A stretch of 7,396 nucleotides of DNA, from contig JBLHRE010000092.1 in the NCBI GenBank assembly GCA_047625765.1, positions 1 to 7,396 on the forward strand. Direction: 5' to 3'. A model generated the notes under the pieces. It did no database searches. It was not told the DNA's origin and saw nothing but the letters and a program-made list of their open reading frames with translations. This document shows, one piece after another, positions 1 to 7,090 of this stretch. Every line of letters begins with the position of its first letter. The first letter of the stretch is position 1. This DNA comes from JBLHRE01 sp047625765 (GTDB taxonomy: Bacteria; Bacteroidota; Bacteroidia; Flavobacteriales; JBLHRE01). The position numbers and the translations under genes are program-made.

Positions 1-986
1 CTGAAATGCAGGTTTGGAAATTTGCTGGCACCCAAAATACATGGAAACGCTTTGCCTACCCCTTAAGTTCAAGCACTCAAGATTCTATTTTGATTGCATT
101 TATTAGCAGTGATGCCTTTGCCGATTACAGTGTTCCTGGCTCATTTTTAATGGTAGACGACATCCAATTTACATCCAGCTTAGGAACTCCTGCTGCAGCA
201 ATCCCCAACAACAGCTTCGAAAATTGGACACCCATTAATGTGGAATTACCAAACTCATGGTTTTCGTACAATCAGTTATTCCAAGGCGTAAATGAAAGCC
301 CTGTAACCAAAACCAATGATGCTGCCTCTGGAAGTTTCGCTGCTAGTTTAGAAACTATTTCTATTGATGGCAATATGATACCTGGCGTTTTATCGGTTGG
401 CCCGATACCAGAAAACTCTTCTATAAGAGCTATTCCTTACACTGCTCAGCCTACAACTTTTGCTTTAGATTATAAATACAGTCCAAGTGGCTTGGATACC
501 GCTTTTTATGCCTTGATTTTTTATAATGACAATACCATAATATCGGCTGAATACAATCTGTTTGCTCCCAACCCAGGTGCGTATATCAATTATAGCATTC
601 CTATTTCTGTACCGGTGGCTCCAGATTCTGTATTGCTGTATTTTGTAAGTGGAGAAAACTCTGGATCAACACTATTGATTGATAATGTAGCCTTGACTGG
701 TGGTAATGTTGGATTAAACTCTTGGACTATTGCCAATCAGATGAAAGTATTCCCAAATCCAAGCACGGGACTTACTGCAGTTTTGATAAATAGTTCTACC
801 CCAGAGAAGGCAGAATATTCTATAGTTGATATGACAGGAAGAGTACTATTAAACAGAAGGATTCAAGTAAATCTAGGCACTACAAAAATCGCTTTAGATC
901 TAACTCATTTCGAAGCTGGTAATTATCTCTTTGTGTTACAATCTTCATCGGGAACAAAAACCGAACAAATACTTATTAGCAAATAA
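1..986 (+). CDS. Secreted T9SS cargo protein, C-terminal part (5' truncated)
   Basis: The reading frame is open to the left edge (GAA precedes the first ATG at 6), so this is the 3' part of a longer gene and that ATG is probably not the start. Counting from it, residues 245-326 form a type IX secretion system type A sorting domain: VFPNPSTG at 248-255, DMTGRV at 275-280, EAGNYLFVL at 303-311 and a basic C-terminal strand ending in ISK. In this family the domain directs export across the outer membrane and is usually cleaved on secretion or surface attachment. Upstream, residues about 68-232 look like one beta-rich, jelly-roll-like module, opening with NSFENW and closing with LLIDNVALTG. Residues 1-57 look like the tail of a preceding similar module ending in FLMVDDIQFTS. 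I see no catalytic motif. A glycan- or adhesion-related binding role is a guess from the fold type. The T9SS call is secure; the function is unknown. Confidence 0.9.
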   Translation, partial: EMQVWKFAGTQNTWKRFAYPLSSSTQDSILIAFISSDAFADYSVPGSFLMVDDIQFTSSLGTPAAAIPNNSFENWTPINVELPNSWFSYNQLFQGVNESPVTKTNDAASGSFAASLETISIDGNMIPGVLSVGPIPENSSIRAIPYTAQPTTFALDYKYSPSGLDTAFYALIFYNDNTIISAEYNLFAPNPGAYINYSIPISVPVAPDSVLLYFVSGENSGSTLLIDNVALTGGNVGLNSWTIANQMKVFPNPSTGLTAVLINSSTPEKAEYSIVDMTGRVLLNRRIQVNLGTTKIALDLTHFEAGNYLFVLQSSSGTKTEQILISK

Positions 987-1014
987 AAAAAAGGAGCCTT
1001 AGGGCTCCTTTTTT
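987..1014. terminator. Bidirectional rho-independent terminator between convergent genes
   Basis: A 12-bp perfect stem (987-998 with 1003-1014) closes a 4-nt TTAG loop. The core AAGGAGCC/GGCTCCTT is GC-rich and is flanked by an A-run on the left and a T-run on the right. Read rightward it ends in six Ts after the stem core. Read leftward it ends in eight Ts, which overlap the TAA of the T9SS gene. It fills 28 of the 29 bases between the two stop codons, so one element serves both converging transcripts. Confidence 0.93.
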
Positions 1015-1015
1015 G

Positions 1016-2443
1016 TTACTTGTCTTTATTGTTTTCCTTTAAGAGGAAATCCACAAAATCGGGCAATTGTTCTACTCCCAATCGTTTTGCTTTTATGATT
1101 TTGTTTTTATCCAACACAAATAGCCTAGGTGTAGAAAACACATCGTACACATCTCTAAAAGCATTTGGATGTTGGGGGCTGTCCGAAACATTTATCCATG
1201 ACATTTTAGGATTTTTTTTCAAAAACGAGATCCATTTGTCATTTTCGAAATCGGTAGAAACGGCATACAACTCAACTCCCTTATCTTTATAATTTTGATA
1301 GAACTCTTCTAGTTTAGGCATGGCTTTTTTACAATTGCCACAGTCCGGATCCCAAATAAATAAAACGGTAATAGGGCTTTCTATATCGTACAAACTGCGC
1401 CATGTGCCAGAAGTATCTTGCATGCGTAAAAAAGGTGCTCTTTTGCCTATTAAAGTTGGCTTTAGCTTATCAGAGGTTTCTACTAATTTTTCCAGTTTTT
1501 CTCCTTTCAACCAAGTTGCATCACCAGTAGCGTAATAACATTCTACCATTGCCACAAACACGGCATCCATGCCCATAATTTTTGAAGATTCGTAATGCGA
1601 GGTTATATAGTTTAAAACATATCGAAAGACTTCGGTGTCTGCTTTAGACATGTCCACAATTTCTTTGGCAGAAACAATAACTGAATCAGGAGTTTGCGCA
1701 GTCATTTTCTCTAAATAACGGACCATTTTTTTATGAAAGGCCGGCATGCGCATCACGCGTTCATCACTAAAATCTATTCTATCAAAAAAATGTGCTTTGA
1801 AATAATCAAAACGAACTTTATCCTTTTCTTTCCCTTCTAATTCTTCACCTAAATCATCAGGAATAATTGGATCTTCTGTTGCCGCAAAAACTTGCGACAC
1901 ATACAAATGCCCATAGTCTGTATATACTTTTAGTCTAGATGATTTCACCTTTTCATCGAAGGATAACATAATGTCCTTAATCTCGTCTAACCTTGGGCTT
2001 TTAGCATCGAGCTTAGACAAACTATCGCGCTCTGCCATTAGTGGCTGAACCTGATTATTAAGAGCCCCTACCAGTTGCATTTGCTTGAAAAAGATTTCGT
2101 TTTCTGCCGATCCTTTTACGCGCATATTTTCAATAAAGTCAGCGGTATCCGTTTCCAATGAAAAATTGGGTTCTGCTATTAAAAATTCGAAATATTTTTG
2201 GCTTGGCAAGACAAAGGCATAGATACCCCCCGGCTTTTCACCTTTCCCTTCAAAAACAAAACGCCCCTTTTTATCGACAAGCACTGTATCGTTATAAAAT
2301 AGCTTCTCGCCATAGTACGATGCTAAATAAGCTACGGTATCTTGACTTCCCTTAATTGTAAACGAATAAGAGTAGGATTGTTTTTGGGCATTGACTTGCA
2401 ACATCAATCCAGCAAGAGCAATAAGTACAAGAAGTTTTTTCAT
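1016..2443 (-). CDS. Exported thioredoxin-family protein (DUF4369/DUF5106/TlpA-like)
   Basis: This is a 475-residue envelope thiol-disulfide protein. I place the start at the ATG at 2443 because it opens a signal peptide (MKKLLVLIALAGLMLQVNA, probable cleavage after residue 19). The frame stays open to an ATG at 2518, but that would add 25 residues ahead of the signal and overlap recG. After the signal comes a beta-rich DUF4369-like region (about 25-100) with the typical G.F.F.G pattern. A helical DUF5106-like middle follows (about 110-320), and then a thioredoxin/AhpC-TSA domain (about 330-475). The active site is CGNC at 368-371 in the context WDPDCGNCKKAMP, with the cis-proline in STPRLFVLD at about 438-446. 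Relatives of the TlpA/ResA type reduce or isomerise disulfides in the periplasm; the partner here is unknown. The gene lies 56 bp downstream of recG on the same strand and may be cotranscribed. The C-terminus is lysine-rich. Confidence 0.88.
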   Translation of the reverse strand: MKKLLVLIALAGLMLQVNAQKQSYSYSFTIKGSQDTVAYLASYYGEKLFYNDTVLVDKKGRFVFEGKGEKPGGIYAFVLPSQKYFEFLIAEPNFSLETDTADFIENMRVKGSAENEIFFKQMQLVGALNNQVQPLMAERDSLSKLDAKSPRLDEIKDIMLSFDEKVKSSRLKVYTDYGHLYVSQVFAATEDPIIPDDLGEELEGKEKDKVRFDYFKAHFFDRIDFSDERVMRMPAFHKKMVRYLEKMTAQTPDSVIVSAKEIVDMSKADTEVFRYVLNYITSHYESSKIMGMDAVFVAMVECYYATGDATWLKGEKLEKLVETSDKLKPTLIGKRAPFLRMQDTSGTWRSLYDIESPITVLFIWDPDCGNCKKAMPKLEEFYQNYKDKGVELYAVSTDFENDKWISFLKKNPKMSWINVSDSPQHPNAFRDVYDVFSTPRLFVLDKNKIIKAKRLGVEQLPDFVDFLLKENNKDK

Positions 2444-2499
2444 GTAATAACATTTTGGGTAAAAATAATAAAGCCCTTTAATCTTAGGCTTAAAATCTG

Positions 2500-4608
2500 T
2501 TAAGAAATTCGACTCCAATTAGAATCTTTCATTCGGCTTTTGATAAAAAAATTACGAATACGAATATGTTCTGGTTTATTAAGCGATGGATCTGCCGCAA
2601 TTATTTCTTTAGCGGTATCTCTTGCTACCTGCAAGACTCTGGCATCTTTTACCAAATCTGCAATCTTTAAATCCAACACTCCACTTTGACGGGTACCCAT
2701 CATATCTCCTGGCCCTCGTAATTTTAAATCTACATCTGCAATTTCGAAGCCATCGTTAGTACGCACCATGGTTGCTAGTCGTTCTTTACCTTCTGCACTT
2801 AATTTATGAGAACTCATCATAATACAGAAAGACTGATCGCTGCCTCTTCCTACTCTCCCTCTAAGCTGGTGCAATTGAGACAGCCCAAAACGTTCGGCAC
2901 TTTCTATTACCATTACTGATGCATTGGGAACATTTACCCCCACTTCGATGACTGTTGTAGCCACCATGATTTGAGTTTTTCCCGAAACAAAACGTTGCAT
3001 TTCCATTTCCTTGTCTTGCGATTTCATACGACCATGCACTACACTAACTTGATATTGTGGTCTTGGAAAATCGCGCGAAATACTTTCATATCCATCCATT
3101 AGATCTTTATAATCTAAGGTTTCGCTTTCTTCAATCAATGGATACACTACATATACCTGACGGCCTTTGGCTATTTCTTCTTTCATAAAGCCTTGTACGG
3201 CTAATCTGTTCGAATCGTAGCGGTGTACCGTCTTAATAGCCTTTCTACCCGGAGGCAATTCATCGATAATAGAAATATCTAAATCGCCATACAATGTCAT
3301 AGCTAAGGTTCTTGGAATTGGTGTTGCTGTCATTACCAAAACATGCGGAGGAAGGGTAGATTTCTTCCAAAGCCTACTTCTTTGCGCTACACCAAAACGG
3401 TGTTGTTCATCGATAACACACATTCCTAATTTTGCAAACTGCACCTTATCTTCGATCAAAGCATGGGTACCTATAATTAACTTTAAAGAATCATCGGCCA
3501 AGGACTCCAGTATTTTCTTTCTTGCAACACCTTTTATAGACCCTGAAAGAAATGCTACTTCCAAGCCCAAGGGCTCGAGCATTTCTTTGATAGCCGTATA
3601 ATGTTGTGTTGCTAATATTTCTGTAGGCGCCATCAAACAACCTTGGAAACCATTATCTATAGCTACCAACAAACTCATCAAAGCAACAATAGTTTTTCCT
3701 GAACCAACATCTCCTTGTACCAAGCGATTCATCTGAGCACCTGTCATGGTATCCAATCGAATTTCTTTCAACACTCTTTTCTGTGCTCCCGTTAGCTCAA
3801 AGGGTAATATCTCCTCGTAGAACTGTTTGAAATAACCTCCCAACTCCTCCAGCAAATATCCTTTTATTTTATGTTTTCTGACTTCTTTGTCTCGTACCAA
3901 TCCGAGTTGGATAAAGAACAATTCTTCAAATTTCAAGCGCCTTCTAGCATGGAATAATGCTTCTGAACTTGGCGGAAAATGTATGGTATAAAATGCCTCT
4001 CTCCTATGCATCAGCTTAAAACGCTGAATCATTTCTTCTGGTAAATTCTCAACCAATTGCTCTTTTATTAAAGGCAACATTGCTTGCAACAATTTGGTAA
4101 TCCCTTTACTATTAAGATTTCTATTGTTTAACTTTTCAGAAGAATGATATACAGGCTGTAATGCTGCATTTATTTTTTTCTGTGCCACTTCTTCCTCCTC
4201 CATTTCTGGATGCGGAATTGAAAAAGTACCATTGAAGAAATTCGGCTTACCAAAGACAATGTAGTCTTTGCCAGTTTTCAGATTGTCTTTGATCCACTTA
4301 GCTCCCTTGAACCAAATCAATTCCATTGTTCCCGTACCATCGGTAAATTTAGCCACCAAACGCTTTTTTCTCGCTTGACCAATTTCCCTAAACCCCATTA
4401 TTTGTCCCTTTAACTGAACAAAGGGTAAGTCATTTTTGATTTCTGAAACCGTATAAAACTTACTTCGATCAATATATCGGAACGGAAAAAAGTTAAGAAG
4501 GTCGTTAAAACGGAAGATACCAAGCTCCTTCTGAAGCATTTCAGCCCTATGCGGGCCTACTCCTTTCAGAAATTCAATGGTTGTATCTAGTGCTTCTCCT
4601 TGCATCAT
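2500..4608 (-). CDS. recG: ATP-dependent DNA helicase RecG
   Basis: RecG is a monomeric double-stranded-DNA translocase that remodels stalled replication forks and branch-migrates Holliday junctions in the cytoplasm. The 702-residue length is normal for the family. Domains in order: an N-terminal helix-hairpin-helix-like start (LKGVGPHRAEML, 14-25), an OB-fold wedge domain (about 60-145), and two RecA-like superfamily 2 helicase lobes. Visible motifs are Walker A GDVGSGKT (299-306), APTEILA (327-333), DEQH box (400-403), TATPIPRTLA (427-436), VVHGRMK (523-529), ATTVIEVGVNVP (550-561) and motif VI QLRGRVGRG (581-589). The C-terminal TRG translocation motif lies at about 620-643 (FEIADVDLKLRGPGD). 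No catalytic residue is missing. The protein opens with two adjacent Met codons (4608 and 4605), and either could be the start. The gene diverges from the peptidase gene across 51 bp. Confidence 0.98.
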   Translation of the reverse strand: MMQGEALDTTIEFLKGVGPHRAEMLQKELGIFRFNDLLNFFPFRYIDRSKFYTVSEIKNDLPFVQLKGQIMGFREIGQARKKRLVAKFTDGTGTMELIWFKGAKWIKDNLKTGKDYIVFGKPNFFNGTFSIPHPEMEEEEVAQKKINAALQPVYHSSEKLNNRNLNSKGITKLLQAMLPLIKEQLVENLPEEMIQRFKLMHRREAFYTIHFPPSSEALFHARRRLKFEELFFIQLGLVRDKEVRKHKIKGYLLEELGGYFKQFYEEILPFELTGAQKRVLKEIRLDTMTGAQMNRLVQGDVGSGKTIVALMSLLVAIDNGFQGCLMAPTEILATQHYTAIKEMLEPLGLEVAFLSGSIKGVARKKILESLADDSLKLIIGTHALIEDKVQFAKLGMCVIDEQHRFGVAQRSRLWKKSTLPPHVLVMTATPIPRTLAMTLYGDLDISIIDELPPGRKAIKTVHRYDSNRLAVQGFMKEEIAKGRQVYVVYPLIEESETLDYKDLMDGYESISRDFPRPQYQVSVVHGRMKSQDKEMEMQRFVSGKTQIMVATTVIEVGVNVPNASVMVIESAERFGLSQLHQLRGRVGRGSDQSFCIMMSSHKLSAEGKERLATMVRTNDGFEIADVDLKLRGPGDMMGTRQSGVLDLKIADLVKDARVLQVARDTAKEIIAADPSLNKPEHIRIRNFFIKSRMKDSNWSRIS

Positions 4609-4636
4609 TCAAATATCTAAAAAAGAAGGAATAATG

Positions 4637-4644
4637 TACCTTCG
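4637..4644 (+). promoter_or_regulatory. Possible Bacteroidota -7 promoter element
   Basis: TACCTTCG lies 15 bases before the ATG at 4660 and matches the Bacteroidota sigma-factor -7 consensus TAnnTTTG at all but one fixed position. No TTG -33 element stands at the usual spacing upstream, so the call rests on one motif in a short 51-bp divergent spacer. If real, it implies a very short 5' leader for the peptidase-marC pair. I could not find a comparable element on the opposite strand for recG. Confidence 0.4.
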
Positions 4645-4659
4645 CTAAAACCTTCATTT

Positions 4660-6432
4660 ATGAAACTTTTTTTACCCCTATTTACCCTGCTGTTTTGCCT
4701 CTCTGCTTGTGAGATAAAAACAAAGAATGACCACACAACCTATTACGAAAATCACAATAAAGAAGCATCTGCTCCTTATGATATAGGCATTGCTTATTGG
4801 AAAGCATTGGCCGCTGATTTCGATCAATTGAAACTACTAAGCTATAAAGAAACGGATGCAGGCTTTCCTTTGCATTTAGCTGTCTGGTCGTACGATGGTA
4901 AGTTCAAACCAAATCAAATAAAAAAGGCTAAACGCCCCGTCTTTTTGGTCAACAATGCCATACACCCAGGCGAGCCAGATGGAGTAGATGCTAGCATGAT
5001 GCTTATTCGAGATATTTTGAAATCACCAGAACTGCAGCAAACGTATAAAGATATTGTTATCTGTATTATTCCTTATTATAATATAGGTGGTGCCTTGTAC
5101 CGCAATAGCCATACCCGCACCAACCAAAACGGCCCAGAAGCTTATGGTTTTAGGGGCAATGGAAGAAACTACGATCTAAACAGAGATTTCATGAAAATGG
5201 ACAGCAAAAATATGTGGGCTTTTGCAGAAATATTTCACGATTGGGAGCCACATATTTTCTTAGACAACCATGTATCAAACGGAGCGGATTACCAACATGT
5301 AATGACCTACCTAGCTACCCAAGAAGACAAATTGGGATCAGAATTAGCAAAATACATGCGTGTTACTTTAAATCCTGTATTAGAGAAAAAAATGAAGGAA
5401 AAAGGATTCCCTATGTCTCCTTATGTCAATGTTTGGGGAACAAGCCCTGATGCTTCTGGCATTGATCAATTTTATGATTCTCCTCGCTATAGCTCAGGTT
5501 ACGCTGCTTTGTTTAACACCATTGCATATGTAGCCGAAACACATATGTTAAAGCCATACAAAGAAAGAACAGAAGCAACTTATGCTTTGATGGAAACGCT
5601 GTTGGTCAAATTGGCAGAAGACGCGAAGGGTATTGTTGCGATGAAAGAAAGGCAAGTTCAAATTTATGCTTCGGCTACAACGCTGCCTTTAAATTGGGAA
5701 CATGATAAATCCTATGCAGACAGTATAGAATTTCTTGGTTATGATGCGGAGTACAAACAAAGTGACATTGGGACACACCAACGCTTGTATTACGATAGAT
5801 CGAAGCCTTTTCAAAAAACTATAGCCTTCAGAAATAGTTACAATGCAATAGACATTATTGATGTGCCTTTGGCATATGTTCTTCCACAAAGTCAGCACCA
5901 TATAATTGACCGTTTTAGAGCAAACAAAATAGAAATGGATGTACTGGAAAAAGACAGTGCATTTGAAGTTACCGTTTACCATTATGCAGATTTCGAAACA
6001 GGAACCAATCCTTACGAAGGTCATTATTTGCATCATAACACAACCGTTACCTCCTCTACAAAAACAATACAATTTAGAAAAGGTGATTATGTTGTGAGCA
6101 CGATCCAAAAAGGAGCACGCTATATTGTACAAGCTTTAGAACCAACTGCCGTTGACTCCTATTTTAACTGGAATTTCTTTGACGCCTATTTGCAACAAAA
6201 AGAACATTTCTCTCCTTATGTTTTTGAAGATAAAGCATCCAAAATATTGACCGAAAATCCAGAATTAAAGCGGAACTTTGAAGCCGCAAAAATCAAGGAT
6301 AAAAACTTAGCGAATAACTGGTATGCGCAACTAGATTGGATTCACAAACAGTCTAAGCATTATGAGAAAACGCATTTAAGACATCCTATTTTTAGAGTAG
6401 AAGGCAAACAAAAATGGTTGAGAAACCAATGA
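4660..6432 (+). CDS. M14-family zinc carboxypeptidase-like lipoprotein
   Basis: This is a 590-residue predicted exported metallopeptidase. The N-terminus is a lipoprotein signal with lipobox LSAC and acylated Cys17, so it should be membrane-anchored facing the periplasm or the cell surface. The M14 core (about 40-320) shows the zinc-binding HxxE in NNAIHPGEPDG (His102, Glu105) and the substrate-binding NGRNYDLNRDF (167-177, with the Asn-Arg pair at 174-175). The third zinc ligand is in FLDNHVSNGADYQH (His204), and the probable catalytic Glu is in VAETHMLKPY (Glu293). All the expected residues are present, so it should be active. The remaining 270 residues are an extra C-terminal region with PYEGHY (451-456) and ALEPTAVDSYFNWNFFDAYL (492-511), a pattern I associate with large Bacteroidota M14 proteins. 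Its role is unknown to me. Substrate is unknown: peptides or cell-wall fragments are plausible. The gene starts 51 bp from recG (divergent) and precedes the marC-like gene by 19 bp. Confidence 0.9.
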   Translation: MKLFLPLFTLLFCLSACEIKTKNDHTTYYENHNKEASAPYDIGIAYWKALAADFDQLKLLSYKETDAGFPLHLAVWSYDGKFKPNQIKKAKRPVFLVNNAIHPGEPDGVDASMMLIRDILKSPELQQTYKDIVICIIPYYNIGGALYRNSHTRTNQNGPEAYGFRGNGRNYDLNRDFMKMDSKNMWAFAEIFHDWEPHIFLDNHVSNGADYQHVMTYLATQEDKLGSELAKYMRVTLNPVLEKKMKEKGFPMSPYVNVWGTSPDASGIDQFYDSPRYSSGYAALFNTIAYVAETHMLKPYKERTEATYALMETLLVKLAEDAKGIVAMKERQVQIYASATTLPLNWEHDKSYADSIEFLGYDAEYKQSDIGTHQRLYYDRSKPFQKTIAFRNSYNAIDIIDVPLAYVLPQSQHHIIDRFRANKIEMDVLEKDSAFEVTVYHYADFETGTNPYEGHYLHHNTTVTSSTKTIQFRKGDYVVSTIQKGARYIVQALEPTAVDSYFNWNFFDAYLQQKEHFSPYVFEDKASKILTENPELKRNFEAAKIKDKNLANNWYAQLDWIHKQSKHYEKTHLRHPIFRVEGKQKWLRNQ

Positions 6433-6451
6433 TTTATTAAAAAAAGCAAGT

Positions 6452-7036
6452 ATGTGGAATTTCGATTGGACCCAGATAGCCAAGGCAACAATGATTCTTT
6501 TTGCCGTAATCGACATTATTGGTTCTATCCCATTAATCATCAATATCAAAAAGAAAGCTGGTAAAATTCACCCTGGAAAAGTGGTGATGATTGCTGGTGG
6601 AATAATGCTTGCCTTTTTACTTATTGGTGAACAAATCCTGTATATTATTGGAATTGATGTACGCTCGTTTGCAGTGGCGGGATCGTTCATTTTATTTTTT
6701 ATGGCTTTAGAAATGGTTCTTGGTCATGATTTTTTTAAGGAAGAAGAAACCAATACCAAGGTTGCTTCTATTGTACCATTGGCATTCCCCTTAATTGCAG
6801 GTGCAGGATCAATGACTTCTATCATTTCTTTACGTGCTGAATTTGCTGGAATTAATATTGTTATCGCTATTCTTATAAATATGGTAATCGTTTGGTTGGT
6901 TTTAAGATTAACCAACCGCATAGAGCGATTCTTGGGCGATGTTGGTATTGCTGTATTGCGTAAAATATTCGGAATTATACTTTTGGCTATTGCTGTGAAA
7001 TTATTTAGCAGCAATGTTACCTACCTATTTCCGTAA
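6452..7036 (+). CDS. MarC family integral membrane protein
   Basis: This 194-residue inner-membrane protein of the MarC (UPF0056) family has the usual family length. Six hydrophobic segments are visible at about 12-32, 42-66, 72-91, 104-126, 132-152 and 165-185. Family-like landmarks are the polar-containing first helix (FAVIDIIGSIPLI), the SIVPLAFPLIAGAGSMTSII stretch at 106-125 and the final helix GIILLAIAVKLF. The family was once linked to multiple antibiotic resistance in E. coli, a link later disputed, and its transport substrate is not established. I therefore do not assign a function or a gene symbol. The family often has Gly-Pro-Gly where this protein has Gly-Ala-Gly (117-119). No promoter or Shine-Dalgarno sequence is evident in the 19 bp upstream, so cotranscription with the peptidase gene is likely. 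No T-tailed terminator follows the stop. Confidence 0.92.
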   Translation: MWNFDWTQIAKATMILFAVIDIIGSIPLIINIKKKAGKIHPGKVVMIAGGIMLAFLLIGEQILYIIGIDVRSFAVAGSFILFFMALEMVLGHDFFKEEETNTKVASIVPLAFPLIAGAGSMTSIISLRAEFAGINIVIAILINMVIVWLVLRLTNRIERFLGDVGIAVLRKIFGIILLAIAVKLFSSNVTYLFP

Positions 7037-7040
7037 GAAT

Positions 7041-7060
7041 AATGTCACCCCTCTGGGGTT
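7041..7060. repeat. REP-like hairpin 1 (ACCCC-TCT-GGGGT)
   Basis: A perfect 5-bp GC-rich stem (7047-7051 with 7055-7059) with a TCT loop begins 4 bases after the MarC stop codon and is introduced by AATGTC. The surrounding GAATAATG recurs at 7087-7094 ahead of the third hairpin. No T-run follows (TTTACAAAT), so it is not a standard intrinsic terminator, although it could stabilise the 3' end of the marC transcript. The shape resembles repetitive extragenic palindromes. Confidence 0.55.
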
Positions 7061-7071
7061 TACAAATAACC

Positions 7072-7084
7072 GCACCCTTGGTGC
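7072..7084. repeat. REP-like hairpin 2 (GCACC-CTT-GGTGC)
   Basis: This is a second perfect 5-bp stem with a 3-nt loop. Its stem sequence differs from hairpin 1, but it has the same size and is introduced by AATAACC. It sits midway between hairpin 1 and the hairpin that opens the 122-bp repeats, giving an alternating A-B-A' arrangement reminiscent of REP clusters. Confidence 0.5.
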
Positions 7085-7090
7085 TAGAAT

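Noticed and set aside
1020..2355. Small rightward open frames inside the thioredoxin-family gene
   Set aside because: They lie entirely antisense to a well-supported coding region and show no recognisable domains or start signals.
2471..2491. Terminator or attenuator between recG and the thioredoxin gene
   Set aside because: There is only a 5-bp stem (AAGCC/GGCTT) with an 11-nt loop and an interrupted T-rich tail. This is too weak to support.
2444..2518. N-terminal extension of the thioredoxin-family gene from the ATG at 2518
   Set aside because: The extra 25 residues would precede a good signal peptide and overlap recG by 19 bases. The ATG at 2443 is the sensible start.
5214..6132. Alternative frames within the M14 peptidase gene on both strands
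   Set aside because: They are shadows of a complete, motif-bearing peptidase frame. The leftward 147-codon frame has a cysteine-rich composition without any family pattern.
6724..7014. Leftward 96-codon frame opposite the marC-like gene
   Set aside because: It is antisense to a clear MarC-family protein and has no independent support.
7047..7059. Intrinsic terminator for the peptidase-marC unit
   Set aside because: The stem is only 5 bp and is followed by TTACAAAT rather than a T-run, so I list it as a REP-like hairpin instead.
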